NCBI RefSeq assembly: GCF_900114655.1
Contig: NZ_FOTT01000025.1
Coordinates: forward strand, 1 to 47,616
From: Candidatus Frackibacter sp. WG13
Lineage (GTDB): Bacteria; Bacillota; Halanaerobiia; Halobacteroidales; Acetohalobiaceae
Direction: 5' to 3'
Length of the DNA: 47,616 nucleotides
Part shown: positions 8,053-16,934 of the stretch, one piece after another
Position numbering within the stretch: the first letter of the stretch is position 1
Layout: every line of letters starts with the position of its first letter
Program-made: the position numbers and the translations under genes
The notes under the pieces: model-generated
Database searches by the model: none
What the model saw: the letters and a program-made list of their open reading frames with translations, nothing else
What the model was told of the DNA's origin: nothing

Positions 8053-9345
8053 ATGCAACGATTATTTAAATTAGCATTAGTTGGATTGATTATCATAATA
8101 ATTACTGGCATAGTAAGTGGTTGTTGGGACCGTATTGAGATTGATAAACGTTTATTTGTTTTTGGTATTGCAATTGATGAGCCGAAGAGTGTGCAAAAGA
8201 AGATAGAAGAGCTAGAAAAGAGAATGAAGAAGGAGCTGAAGCAAAAAGGAAATGAAGAGCCTACTTTGAGTGAAGTAGAGGCTAAGCTAGCTGAATTAGA
8301 GGATCCTTCTTTTGAAGAGATAATTGAACGGACAGAGCGAAGGTCTAAAGGACAGGTTCGCTTAACTATTGAAGCGCCAATTGTGCGTAATTTAGCAGGT
8401 AGTGATGGTGGTAGTGGAGGCGGAGAACCTAGTTGGAGTCCAGCTACAATTGCTAGTAGTCCTTTTGAAGCTTTGCGCCAGCTAACGACCCGCATTAATC
8501 GTCGTGTCTATCTTGGTCATTTGAAAGCGATTATCTTTCATGAAAAGTTGGCTCGCCGCGGAATTCAAGGATTACTAGATTTCTTTGAAAGAGATAATGA
8601 AGTTCAGCGACGAGTTAAGATCTTTGTTAGTAAAAAGTCTGCTAAACATATATTAATTCGGAAAATACCAGTAGAACAAGTGACCAGTACATATTTAACC
8701 GGTATTTTAAAGAATAAAATAGAAACGTCTCGTTTAGCGGATATAGATATTGGGCAACTGATGATTAACATGCATACTAATGCTGGCTCATTAGTGCCAC
8801 GAGTACGTGATGGAGGCACTGACCTAAAGGTAGCAGGGTCAGCAGTCTTTAGAGGAGACAAGATGGTAGGCTGGTTAGGCGAAGTAGAGACTAGAGCTGC
8901 CTTATGGGTTAGGGGAGATGTACAAGGAGGAGATGTCGTTGTTCAAGATCCAGAAGAACCCGGGAAAGAGACAACTTATGAAATCAGGAATGCACAGACA
9001 ATGATTAAATCACGGGTAAAAGCAGGTAAACTAATCTTTGAAGTGCAGATAGGAACCGAAGGTAATATAGCAGAGGTAGGCAGCGATACAAATGCTATGA
9101 ATGATAAATATATTAAAGCGATAGAAGAAAATGTTGAAGAGCATATTGAAGGTAGAGCTCGAGATGTGATTAAGAAGGCTCAACAAGAATTTCAGACTGA
9201 CTTCTTTGGATTTGGAGAACAGTTACGTCGTCATCAACCGCAATATTGGAAAAAAGTTAAAGAGAGTTGGCATCAGGAGTTTGCTGATGCCCAGGTAATT
9301 ATTAAAGCAGAAGTTAATATTAGAAGAATTGGTTTAGTTAAATAA
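8053..9345 (+). CDS. gerKC: Spore germination lipoprotein (GerKC, Ger(x)C family)
   Basis: An N-terminal lipoprotein signal with lipobox VSGC (Cys near residue 25) is followed by the family opening WDRIEIDKRLFVFGIAID. The C-terminal part (EEHIEGRARDVIKKAQQEFQTDFFGFGEQLRRHQPQYWKKV, read in segments) is typical of Ger(x)C. It contains an unusual charged, coiled-coil-like insertion (about residues 40-95) and a Gly/Ser-rich stretch (SDGGSGGGE). ATG at 8053 fits the SD AAGGAGA (8037-8043) better than the GTG at 8047. It partners GerKA in the germinant receptor. Confidence 0.92.
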   Translation: MQRLFKLALVGLIIIIITGIVSGCWDRIEIDKRLFVFGIAIDEPKSVQKKIEELEKRMKKELKQKGNEEPTLSEVEAKLAELEDPSFEEIIERTERRSKGQVRLTIEAPIVRNLAGSDGGSGGGEPSWSPATIASSPFEALRQLTTRINRRVYLGHLKAIIFHEKLARRGIQGLLDFFERDNEVQRRVKIFVSKKSAKHILIRKIPVEQVTSTYLTGILKNKIETSRLADIDIGQLMINMHTNAGSLVPRVRDGGTDLKVAGSAVFRGDKMVGWLGEVETRAALWVRGDVQGGDVVVQDPEEPGKETTYEIRNAQTMIKSRVKAGKLIFEVQIGTEGNIAEVGSDTNAMNDKYIKAIEENVEEHIEGRARDVIKKAQQEFQTDFFGFGEQLRRHQPQYWKKVKESWHQEFADAQVIIKAEVNIRRIGLVK

Positions 9346-9375
9346 ATTTTGTAGTAAATAAGGTGGGGTGAGAAG

Positions 9376-9615
9376 ATGGTAATCTTTGGTGAATATTTGA
9401 AGTTGTTAATGGAGTATTTAGTCAGTGTTTATACTACATTGCCGGCTATTATAGTAGTCGGGATTGGTGCTTACTCTGCTTTTTATGAGACCCATAACTT
9501 AAACGAAGCCAACTTAGAGCGGGAAAGGCTTTTTGCGCAAGTAGTTGGGTGGTTATATATGGTAGGTGGAAGTTTGCTGTTTATAGGGGTTAAAATATAT
9601 TCATTTTTAAAGTGA
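9376..9615 (+). CDS. Small two-span membrane protein downstream of gerKC
   Basis: This 79-residue protein has two hydrophobic segments (LPAIIVVGIGAYSAF and VVGWLYMVGGSLLFIGVKIY) joined by a charged loop (NLNEANLERERLFAQ). It lies 30 bp after gerKC with an AGGTGGGGTGAG ribosome site, so it is probably the last gene of the germination operon. Size and layout resemble the CLC_0170-type small proteins found in clostridial germination operons; that match is from memory and uncertain. It is far too short to be a GerKB permease. Confidence 0.6.
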   Translation: MVIFGEYLKLLMEYLVSVYTTLPAIIVVGIGAYSAFYETHNLNEANLERERLFAQVVGWLYMVGGSLLFIGVKIYSFLK

Positions 9616-9644
9616 TTTAACTAAATAAGTCTTATAGTTAGATG

Positions 9645-9694
9645 TCAAGTATAACTAATATAAAATTTTAGGCGTTAGTAATTAATTATGCAAG
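9645..9694 (+). repeat. 50-bp direct repeat, copy 1
   Basis: This begins TCAAGTATAACTAATATAAA and matches 10328-10377 at 41 of 50 positions by hand count, in the same orientation. The two copies bracket the minus-strand thioredoxin-like gene. Confidence 0.6.
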
Positions 9695-9726
9695 AGTCTT
9701 AATTATATATCTGTTAATCATTGATT

Positions 9727-10236
9727 CTATTGAGTCATAGAATTTATAGTTCTTTCTAAATCTTCTTTATTCATCAAACCAACATGTTCTTCTACAATTG
9801 TACCTTCGCTATTAATAAAGATCATAGTAGGGATAGCACTGATTAATAACTTCTCTGATAGCTTGGCTTCCCTATCGATTACGAGAGGATAGGTTATGCT
9901 ATTCTCTTTCTTTATTTTATTTAATTCATCTGATGGGATATTTCCAATAGAAACACCATAAACTTTAATCTCCTTTTGGAGTTTAGTTTTAGTTTCTTCT
10001 AAAATTTGAAGTTGTTTTTGGCAGCTATTAGATTTAGGTAACCAAAAAAGCAAGATAGTCTTATTATTGATATCTTTACTAAAGTTAATCTTTTGACCGG
10101 TATCAGTTTTAAGGGTTAAATTGGGAAGATTTAGGTCAGTCTTTGGTTTGGTAGATGTCTTAGGAGCAAAGATGAGACTGATAGTTAATCCACTACAAAA
10201 GGCTAAGATGAACAGAAACAGAAGTATTCTTTTCAT
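9727..10236 (-). CDS. TlpA/ResA-like thioredoxin-fold protein lacking the first active-site Cys
   Basis: This 169-residue protein has an N-terminal membrane anchor or signal (LLFLFILAFCSGLTISLIF) and then a thioredoxin/redoxin fold: LPNLTLKTDTGQKINFS, LLFWLPKSNSC, the cis-Pro loop AIPTMIFINSEG, and GLMNKEDL. The usual WCxxC active site is replaced by KSNSC, so only the second Cys remains and normal dithiol exchange is unlikely. The protein would face outside the membrane. It is alone on the minus strand and flanked by two copies of a 50-bp repeat, which may indicate acquisition. Start ATG with AAAGGAGT upstream. Confidence 0.8.
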   Translation of the reverse strand: MKRILLFLFILAFCSGLTISLIFAPKTSTKPKTDLNLPNLTLKTDTGQKINFSKDINNKTILLFWLPKSNSCQKQLQILEETKTKLQKEIKVYGVSIGNIPSDELNKIKKENSITYPLVIDREAKLSEKLLISAIPTMIFINSEGTIVEEHVGLMNKEDLERTINSMTQ

Positions 10237-10327
10237 ACTATTGACTCCTTTCTATAGAATAAATTTATGATAGATTATTGAGGATTAGAACTTAGTGTTT
10301 TATATAAGCGAATTTCATAATTAAATT

Positions 10328-10377
10328 TCAAGTATAATTAATATGAAATTTTTGACGTCAGCTATGAATTATGTAAG
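10328..10377 (+). repeat. 50-bp direct repeat, copy 2
   Basis: This is the second copy of the repeat at 9645-9694, with identical orientation and nine mismatches. It lies between the thioredoxin-like gene and the pcrA promoter. Confidence 0.6.
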
Positions 10378-10399
10378 GTCAAGGTTCTCATATAATTAA

Positions 10400-10428
10400 T
10401 TGACCATTCTACTTTTATTAGTTATAAT
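10400..10428 (+). promoter_or_regulatory. SigA-type promoter of pcrA
   Basis: TTGACC (10400-10405), a 17-bp spacer and TATAAT (10423-10428) lie 34 bases before the pcrA ATG. Confidence 0.82.
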
Positions 10429-10461
10429 GATAGTGATTAGTAAATAAGGAGGAGCTCAAAG

Positions 10462-12612
10462 ATGGAACTTTTGCGTGGCTTAAATCCACAACAGAAAGAA
10501 GCAGTACAGTATGTAGAAGGGCCTTTGTTAGTATTGGCAGGGGCTGGCAGTGGAAAGACAAGGGTTTTGACCCATCGGATTGCTTATTTAATTCAAGAAA
10601 AAGGGGTTGACCCTTATAATATTTTAGCAGTTACATTTACTAATAAAGCTGCTAGTGAGATGCAAGAAAGAATTGAAAAGTTGATTGCTAAAGATAGTGA
10701 AGCATTATGGATGAGTACTTTTCATTCAATTGCAGTAAGAATCTTACGTAGAGAAGCTAATAAATTAGGTTATGATAATAACTTTGTGATTTATGACACT
10801 ACTGATCAAAAATCGGTAATTAAAGATATCATTAAGAATGAATTAGATTTAGATACTAAACAGTTCAAGCCTAGGTCAATTTTAAATCAGATTAGTAATG
10901 CTAAGAATGAACTAGTAGATGTAGATACATATCAAGAACGGGTAGGTAGTTATTTTGAACGAATAGTTGGTGAAGTTTATGAATTGTACCAAACCCGTTT
11001 GAAGAATAATAATGCGTTCGATTTTGATGATTTGATTATGAAGACAGTCGAACTATTTAGTGAGTATGAACTAGTCTTAGAATACTATCAAGAGCGTTTT
11101 AAATATATTCTAATTGATGAGTATCAAGATGTGAACCATGCCCAATATAAATTAGTTAATTTATTGGCCAGAGAGTATCAGAATATCTGTGTAGTAGGTG
11201 ATGATGACCAGGGGATTTATGGGTTTAGAGGTGCAGATATTAGTAATATTCTAAACTTTGAAAAGGATTATCCAGACGTGAAAGTGGTCAAGCTAGAACA
11301 GAATTATCGTTCGACAGAGAAAATATTAGATGCTGCATTTTATGTAGTGCGTAATAATCAAGGGCGTAAACCAAAGAAGCTTTGGACTGATAATGTTGGT
11401 GGAGAACCATTACAATTATATAAAGCTCATAATGAAAGAGAAGAAGCACAGTATATTGCTAAAGAGATTTTAAAGAATAGAGCTAATGGAGATTTAGATT
11501 ATAGTGATTTTGCTATTTTATATCGGACTAATGCTCAATCACGGGTTTTAGAAGATGTTTTGATTAAGGAAGGTATACCTTATCGGATGGTAGGTGGTTT
11601 GAAGTTCTATGACCGTAAAGAGATTAAGGATATCTTAGGTTATTTAAGGTTGATATATAATCCTGCGGATGATGTTAGCCTGCAAAGAATAATTAATGTA
11701 CCTAAACGTGGGGTTGGGGCAACTACAGTACAAAGGTTAAATGAGTTTGCTAATGACAATAATATTAGTCTATATGAGGCGGTACAGAGAGTCGATGAGA
11801 TTAGTACGATTAGTAGTCGCTTTAGTGCTAAGGTTAGTAAGTTTGGAGCGATAATATCTTATTTACGTCAACAAGCAGATGAAGTAGATGCTTTAGAATT
11901 AGCGAGAAAACTATTAGATGAGACAGGTTATTTGAGAATGTTACAGGAAGAAGGGACTGATCAAGCTAGAAGTCGCGTCGAGAATATAAAAGAACTATTG
12001 ACTGTTATTGAGGAATATGTCAATGAAGGAGACGACACAAGTATAGGTGGTTTTCTAGAAGAGGTAGCTTTAGTTGCTGACATAGATAATTTAGAAGATG
12101 ATGCCGATGCGATAATAATGATGACCTTGCATAGCGCTAAAGGTTTAGAGTTTCCAGTAGTCTTTTTGAGTGGAATGGAAGAAGGATTATTTCCTCATTC
12201 ACGTTCATTAGATGCTACGGAGGATATAGAAGAAGAGAGAAGACTCTGCTATGTAGGTATGACTAGGGCTGAAGAAAAATTGTATTTAACTCATGCGGTA
12301 GCAAGGAGAGTCTATGGTAAAGATTCTTATAATCCACCTTCTAGGTTTTTAAGTGAGATTCCTGACGATCTATTTGCTAATCAAAAGAAAGAGAGTCAAA
12401 AGAAGAAGCTTAATAAAGAAGAAAAGAGTTCGAAAGAGAATTCAGAGAAAGAATATCAAGTAGGAGAAGAGGTAGAACATCCTAAATGGGGGCTTGGCAG
12501 AATAGTTAGTACCACTAGTAGCGGGAAAGACTTACAGGTTTCAGTTGCTTTTCCGAATAAAGGAGTTAAGAAGTTGTTAGTTGACTATGCCCCCTTGAAG
12601 AAAGTAAATTAA
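10462..12612 (+). CDS. pcrA: ATP-dependent DNA helicase PcrA/UvrD
   Basis: This 716-residue SF1A helicase opens LRGLNPQQKEAV (Q motif) and has Walker A AGAGSGKT (about residues 27-34), motif Ia TFTNKAA, motif II IDEYQDVN, motif III GDDDQGIYGFRGAD, motif IV QNYRST, motif V MTLHSAKGLEFP and motif VI YVGMTRAEEKLY. The C-terminal tail (GEEVEHPKWGLGRIV...) is the Tudor-like domain of Firmicute PcrA. It unwinds DNA 3'-5' in repair and replication-fork maintenance. SD AGGAGGAG lies upstream of the ATG. The pyrophosphatase gene follows after 33 bp, possibly in the same transcript. Confidence 0.97.
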   Translation: MELLRGLNPQQKEAVQYVEGPLLVLAGAGSGKTRVLTHRIAYLIQEKGVDPYNILAVTFTNKAASEMQERIEKLIAKDSEALWMSTFHSIAVRILRREANKLGYDNNFVIYDTTDQKSVIKDIIKNELDLDTKQFKPRSILNQISNAKNELVDVDTYQERVGSYFERIVGEVYELYQTRLKNNNAFDFDDLIMKTVELFSEYELVLEYYQERFKYILIDEYQDVNHAQYKLVNLLAREYQNICVVGDDDQGIYGFRGADISNILNFEKDYPDVKVVKLEQNYRSTEKILDAAFYVVRNNQGRKPKKLWTDNVGGEPLQLYKAHNEREEAQYIAKEILKNRANGDLDYSDFAILYRTNAQSRVLEDVLIKEGIPYRMVGGLKFYDRKEIKDILGYLRLIYNPADDVSLQRIINVPKRGVGATTVQRLNEFANDNNISLYEAVQRVDEISTISSRFSAKVSKFGAIISYLRQQADEVDALELARKLLDETGYLRMLQEEGTDQARSRVENIKELLTVIEEYVNEGDDTSIGGFLEEVALVADIDNLEDDADAIIMMTLHSAKGLEFPVVFLSGMEEGLFPHSRSLDATEDIEEERRLCYVGMTRAEEKLYLTHAVARRVYGKDSYNPPSRFLSEIPDDLFANQKKESQKKKLNKEEKSSKENSEKEYQVGEEVEHPKWGLGRIVSTTSSGKDLQVSVAFPNKGVKKLLVDYAPLKKVN

Positions 12613-12645
12613 TCTAATATATATCGTAGGAGAGTGAATATGTGA

Positions 12646-14283
12646 ATGTTTAAGGAAAAGTTGGTTATCGGTCATCAGAACCCGGATACTGATTCTATCT
12701 GTTCAGCAATTGGTTATGCTGAGTTAAAGCAGAAGCAAGGTGAGAATGTTGTTGCAGCTAGATGTGGGAAATTGAATCCGGAGACTGAATTTGTATTAGA
12801 TTATTTTGATCTACCAGCACCTAAGTTAGTTACTGATGTTTATACTAGAGTCAGTGATATTATGGAAAAGAGTAATTTGAAGTCGGTTCTGCCTAGCACC
12901 CCAATTAAAGAAGTGGGGGAGTTATTAGAACAAGAAGCGATTAAAGTAATCCCGGTAGTAGATAAGGACAATAAGTTATTAGGTATAGTGACTGCTAGTG
13001 ATATTGCTCATAGGTATTTACAAGAATTGGCTGTTGAATCGTTACGTGAAGTGCCAACTTCATTAGAAAATATAATTCAAACTTTAGATGGGGAGTTAAT
13101 TAATAATCAACAGGACTTAAGTTCAGAGGTTACTGGTAATATCTTCACAGGTGCTATGGATACTGAAACTATGTGTGAGTATATTAACCCTGGTGATATA
13201 GTCTTATTAGGGAACCGTATTAAAGCACAGGAAGCAGTTTTAGAAAGAGAGATCTCATGTTTGATCGTTACTGGAAATTTAGAGATTAAATCTGAAGTTA
13301 AGGATTTAGCTATTGAAAAAGGGATTACAGTTATTCGTGTGCCATATGATACTTTTGCAGCGGCAAGATTAATTAATATGAGTATTCCTATTTCTAAGGT
13401 ACTGAGTACAGAGGTTGAAAAGTTCTATCCTGATGAATTAGTTGAAGATGTAAAAGAAGAGATTATTAATTCTGCTCATCGTAGTTATCCGGTAACTGAT
13501 CGCCAAAATAGGTTATTAGGTTTAGTTTCAGCTCGTAATTTGATTGATGTAGAGACTAAAGAGGTAATTTTAGTTGACCACAATGAAAAGAGTCAGGCCG
13601 TAGATGGAATCGAAGAAGCAACTTTAGTTGAAGTTATTGATCATCATCGATTAGGAGATTTAGAGACTTTAGAGCCGATATTAGTTAGAAATGAGCCAGT
13701 AGGAAGCACGGCAACTATTATTGCTAAGCTCTATTTCGAATATGGAGTTGAGTTATCGGTAGAGATAGCTGGCGTTTTACTATCGGCTATTCTGTCAGAT
13801 ACAGTTATCTTCCGTTCTCCCACTTGCACTGGGGTTGACAAAATGATTGCTGAAAAGTTAGCAGAAATTGTAGAAGTGGAAATTGAAAAGTTTGGGCGAC
13901 GGTTATTTAAAGCAGGTTCTGTTTTGAATAAATTAGAGCCAAGAGAATTAATCTTAAATGATTACAAAGAATATAAGTTTGATGAAATAAAGATTGGAGT
14001 CGGTCAAATTGAAATTATGGATTTAGCTGAGTTTAAAGAGATGCAGCATAATATTTTAAATGTTATGAATGAAGTTAAGAAGGAGTCAGGTAATGATTAT
14101 CTTTTCTTATTAGTGACTGATGTTTTAAATGAAGGTAGCCTATTATTATATAATCAAACTGCTACAAGTTTGGTAAAACGGAATTTTGTCGGTGAGGAAG
14201 AAGAAGTTGGCTTCTATTTACCAGGAGTTATGTCGAGAAAGAAACAGGTAATTCCGGTTCTTTCTAAGGCGTTAATAGACTAA
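12646..14283 (+). CDS. ppaC: Manganese-dependent inorganic pyrophosphatase with CBS and DRTGG domains
   Basis: This is a family II (DHH) pyrophosphatase that hydrolyses PPi in the cytoplasm. The N-terminal metal motif GHQNPDTDS (about residues 9-17) and the later DHHRLGD motif (near 331) bind metals. Between them sit a CBS domain (about 65-125), a DRTGG-like region (about 145-245) and a second CBS domain (about 250-300). In this subfamily that insert makes the enzyme adenine-nucleotide regulated. The total of 545 residues fits CBS-DRTGG enzymes. ATG at 12646 with TAGGAGAG upstream; the nearer ATG at 12640 runs straight into a stop. Confidence 0.95.
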   Translation: MFKEKLVIGHQNPDTDSICSAIGYAELKQKQGENVVAARCGKLNPETEFVLDYFDLPAPKLVTDVYTRVSDIMEKSNLKSVLPSTPIKEVGELLEQEAIKVIPVVDKDNKLLGIVTASDIAHRYLQELAVESLREVPTSLENIIQTLDGELINNQQDLSSEVTGNIFTGAMDTETMCEYINPGDIVLLGNRIKAQEAVLEREISCLIVTGNLEIKSEVKDLAIEKGITVIRVPYDTFAAARLINMSIPISKVLSTEVEKFYPDELVEDVKEEIINSAHRSYPVTDRQNRLLGLVSARNLIDVETKEVILVDHNEKSQAVDGIEEATLVEVIDHHRLGDLETLEPILVRNEPVGSTATIIAKLYFEYGVELSVEIAGVLLSAILSDTVIFRSPTCTGVDKMIAEKLAEIVEVEIEKFGRRLFKAGSVLNKLEPRELILNDYKEYKFDEIKIGVGQIEIMDLAEFKEMQHNILNVMNEVKKESGNDYLFLLVTDVLNEGSLLLYNQTATSLVKRNFVGEEEEVGFYLPGVMSRKKQVIPVLSKALID

Positions 14284-14307
14284 AAAGATTTTAAGGAAGT
14301 GATCTAA

Positions 14308-16551
14308 GTGGCTACAATAATAGATATTGACGGAACTAAATGTCAAAAGTGTTATGCGTGTGTTCGGCAATGTGTTGCTAAAGCAATTAAAGTAGAAGAT
14401 AGTCAAGCTAAAGTAGTTGAAGAGCGGTGTATTAATTGTGGTCGTTGTCTTGATGTATGTGCAAGAGATGCTCGAGAAGTAAAAAGTTATCGCACAGAAG
14501 TTAAAAGTTGGCAACAACATCAAGAAGAAGTAGTAGCTTGTTTGGCGCCATCATTTGTCGCTTCTTTTAATGATTGTAGTCCAGGGCAGTTAGTTACTGC
14601 CCTGCATCAATTGGGTTTTAGTCAAGTCTATCGAGTAGCTTTGGGGGCAAATTTAGTAGCTGAAAGATATGATGAATACTTAGCTGATTCTAAAGAAAAA
14701 AATTTAATTAGTACTGCTTGTCCAACAATAGTTAATTTGGTCGAAAAACATTATCCTCAATTGGCTTCTAAATTACTTCCTTTTGCTTCACCGATGGTGG
14801 TTACAGGGATGTTGATTAAAGAACAGAATCCAGAAGCTAAAGTAGTCTTTGTTGGACCTTGTACCGCTAAAAAGGCTGAGATGGAGCAAGAAAAGTCAAA
14901 AGATAGTATCGATGCGGTCTTGACTTTTAAAGAGGTTAAGGAAATGTGTATCGAAGAAGATATAGAATTATCGACTCTATCTGTGACTGAATTTACGCAA
15001 GGGAACTTTGAGCATAGTGATGATTTTGCTCTATCGGGAGGATTAGCTGCTAACTTAAAGAGTTTTAATGATGACGAAGTATTGATTACAGAAGGGAGTC
15101 ATAATTGTAAAGAGTTAATCAATGGTGTATTAAATAATGAGATTGAGGTTAAGTTATTAGATATATTATTCTGTGCAGGATGTATAGATGGACCACAAAT
15201 AGATAGTCAATTATCTTTATTTGCAAGGGAAAAGTTGGTTAAAGATTATTTAGAAGAGGAAGAGAAGCAAGTTAATGATATAGTGAATGATGATAATGAT
15301 GATTCTGTTATTGAATTAAAAGGTATGGATTTTAATCGAGAATTTAATCCTTCGACCTTGGAGTTAGAGACTCCGACTGAACAAGAAATTAAAGAGATCC
15401 TAACTTATATGAATAAGGTTACACCTAGCGATGAGTTAAATTGCGGCGCTTGTGGTTATGATTCATGTCGTGAAAAGGCTGTGGCGGTTTATCAAGAATT
15501 GGATGAGATTGAGATGTGTTTGCCTTATCTATTAGACCAGACGCGTGAAGAAGCAGACTATTATAAAGATAAGCTTTCTCAGGACCAACAGACTAAGTAT
15601 ACTTTTAATGATATTAAAGGCAAGAGCGTAGAGGTCAAAGAAGCTAAGATTAAAGCCCAACAGGCAGCACAGACGAAGTCAACTATTTTGATTCTTGGTG
15701 AAAGTGGAACTGGGAAAGAGATGTTTGCTCATGCAATCCATAATGCCAGCCATCGTAAAAACGGACCTTTCATTAAAGTAAACTGTGCAGCAATTACAGA
15801 AAGTCTATTGGAAGCTGAATTATTTGGTTATGAAGAAGGTGCTTTTACTGGTGCTAAAAAGGGAGGCAAAGCCGGTAAGTTTGAATTAGCCGACCAAGGG
15901 ACTATCTTTTTAGATGAGGTAGGAGATATGTCTTTGCGGATGCAGTCTAAGTTATTACGTGTCCTACAAGAAGAAGAAATAGAACGAGTAGGTGGTAATC
16001 ATACTCAAAATATAGATATACGGGTGATTGCAGCTACTAATCGTAATTTGAAACAGATGGTTAAAGATGGAGATTTTCGTGAAGACCTCTATTATCGTTT
16101 AAATGTAATTACGATAAATACTCCTGCCTTACGTAATAGAATTGAAGACTTACCGGTGATCGTTGATCATATTATTACTAAATTAACAGCTGAACAACGA
16201 CTTCCTCGCAAGCAATTAACAAAAGATGCCTTGAATCAACTAATGCAGTATGATTGGCCTGGGAATGTACGTGAGTTAGAGAATATAATTATGCAGACTT
16301 TTAGTTTAACTTATGATGAGGAGATTAAACCTGAAAACTTACCAAACTATATTCTACAAACTGATGGTCATGTACCTACTTTAATTAATGATGAACAGAT
16401 TCAGCCTTTAGCTGAACTGACGGCAGAAGTAGAAAAACAAGCCGTTCACCAAGCTTTAGAATTAACTAACTGGAATAAGAAACAGGCTGCAGAGTTATTA
16501 CAGATTTCGCGTTCGACTTTATATCAAAAATTAAGTAAGTATGATATTTGA
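14308..16551 (+). CDS. Sigma-54 activator with ferredoxin and [FeFe]-hydrogenase-like sensor domains
   Basis: Domain order: a two-cluster ferredoxin (CQKCYACVRQC near residues 12-22 and CINCGRCLDVC), a [FeFe]-hydrogenase-like domain (about 75-310), a small Fe-S domain with NCGACGYDSC (about 377-386), an AAA+ domain and a Fis-type HTH (about 715-747, ending QISRSTLYQKLSKYDI). The hydrogenase domain has altered H-cluster loops (STACPTI, VGPCTAKKAE, FCAGCIDGP), keeping cysteines but probably not catalysis. The AAA+ domain has Walker A GESGTGKE near 464 and the sigma-54 contact motif GAFTGA near 511. It probably senses H2 or redox state and activates the -24/-12 promoters of the two adjacent hydrogenase operons. 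GTG start with AAGGAAGTG upstream, 24 bp after ppaC. Confidence 0.93.
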   Translation: MATIIDIDGTKCQKCYACVRQCVAKAIKVEDSQAKVVEERCINCGRCLDVCARDAREVKSYRTEVKSWQQHQEEVVACLAPSFVASFNDCSPGQLVTALHQLGFSQVYRVALGANLVAERYDEYLADSKEKNLISTACPTIVNLVEKHYPQLASKLLPFASPMVVTGMLIKEQNPEAKVVFVGPCTAKKAEMEQEKSKDSIDAVLTFKEVKEMCIEEDIELSTLSVTEFTQGNFEHSDDFALSGGLAANLKSFNDDEVLITEGSHNCKELINGVLNNEIEVKLLDILFCAGCIDGPQIDSQLSLFAREKLVKDYLEEEEKQVNDIVNDDNDDSVIELKGMDFNREFNPSTLELETPTEQEIKEILTYMNKVTPSDELNCGACGYDSCREKAVAVYQELDEIEMCLPYLLDQTREEADYYKDKLSQDQQTKYTFNDIKGKSVEVKEAKIKAQQAAQTKSTILILGESGTGKEMFAHAIHNASHRKNGPFIKVNCAAITESLLEAELFGYEEGAFTGAKKGGKAGKFELADQGTIFLDEVGDMSLRMQSKLLRVLQEEEIERVGGNHTQNIDIRVIAATNRNLKQMVKDGDFREDLYYRLNVITINTPALRNRIEDLPVIVDHIITKLTAEQRLPRKQLTKDALNQLMQYDWPGNVRELENIIMQTFSLTYDEEIKPENLPNYILQTDGHVPTLINDEQIQPLAELTAEVEKQAVHQALELTNWNKKQAAELLQISRSTLYQKLSKYDI

Positions 16552-16646
16552 TTAATGATTAGAACACAAAAAATGTATTCTGCCGCGAAAAGTGACCTTT
16601 TTATGGTTATAGCATTAATATATTAAAAATTCAAAAGGATTAAACC

Positions 16647-16694
16647 ACTGTATATTTTTCATACATGTATGAAAAATATACAGTTTTTCTGTTT
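16647..16694 (+). terminator. Terminator of the regulator gene (perfect palindrome)
   Basis: A 38-base perfect palindrome (16647-16684, arms beginning ACTGTATATTTTTC) is followed by TTTTCTGTTT. Termination is the likeliest role. Being a perfect dyad, it could instead or also bind a protein. Confidence 0.7.
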
Positions 16695-16874
16695 AGGGCG
16701 TTAATGATTGTTATAACAGCTGCTTTGGCTAACTGATGACGCTAAATGTATTAATATCAAACACTAATTGTGCGAAAATTCGGATGAATCAAAAAAGAAG
16801 AAGAATTAACAAAAAGTCTGTATCCTTTACTAACATAGGGATGGGCTACATTTAATTTCTTTTAAGTAAAAGTA

Positions 16875-16890
16875 TGGAATAAAAATTGCA
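16875..16890 (+). promoter_or_regulatory. Sigma-54 (-24/-12) promoter of hydCBA
   Basis: TGGAATAAAAATTGCA matches the sigma-54 consensus TGGCAC-N5-TTGCA, with GG and GC at the exact required spacing (16876-16877 and 16888-16889). It lies 45 bases before the hydC ATG. The adjacent activator with a GAFTGA motif is the obvious partner. Confidence 0.8.
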
Positions 16891-16934
16891 TGTATATATT
16901 AGCAAGTGATTATAAATTTTAGGAGGTAGATATT

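Larger units (their letters stand above)
16552..16934 (+). other. Intergenic region between regulator and hydCBA
   Basis: This 383-bp gap has no gene. It holds the terminator of the regulator (16647-16694), about 180 bp of AT-rich DNA where activator sites would be expected, the sigma-54 promoter (16875-16890) and the AGGAGGT site of hydC. No convincing shared enhancer motif was found by eye. Confidence 0.7.

Noticed and set aside
7980-8495. 171-residue minus-strand open frame over gerKA/gerKC
   Set aside because: It is a low-complexity, Ser- and Leu-rich shadow of the gerKC frame, with no ribosome site or recognisable fold.
16690-16870. Enhancer sites for the sigma-54 activator shared with 20880-21060
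   Set aside because: Several partial dyads are visible, but none is convincingly shared between the two upstream regions by eye, so none is claimed.
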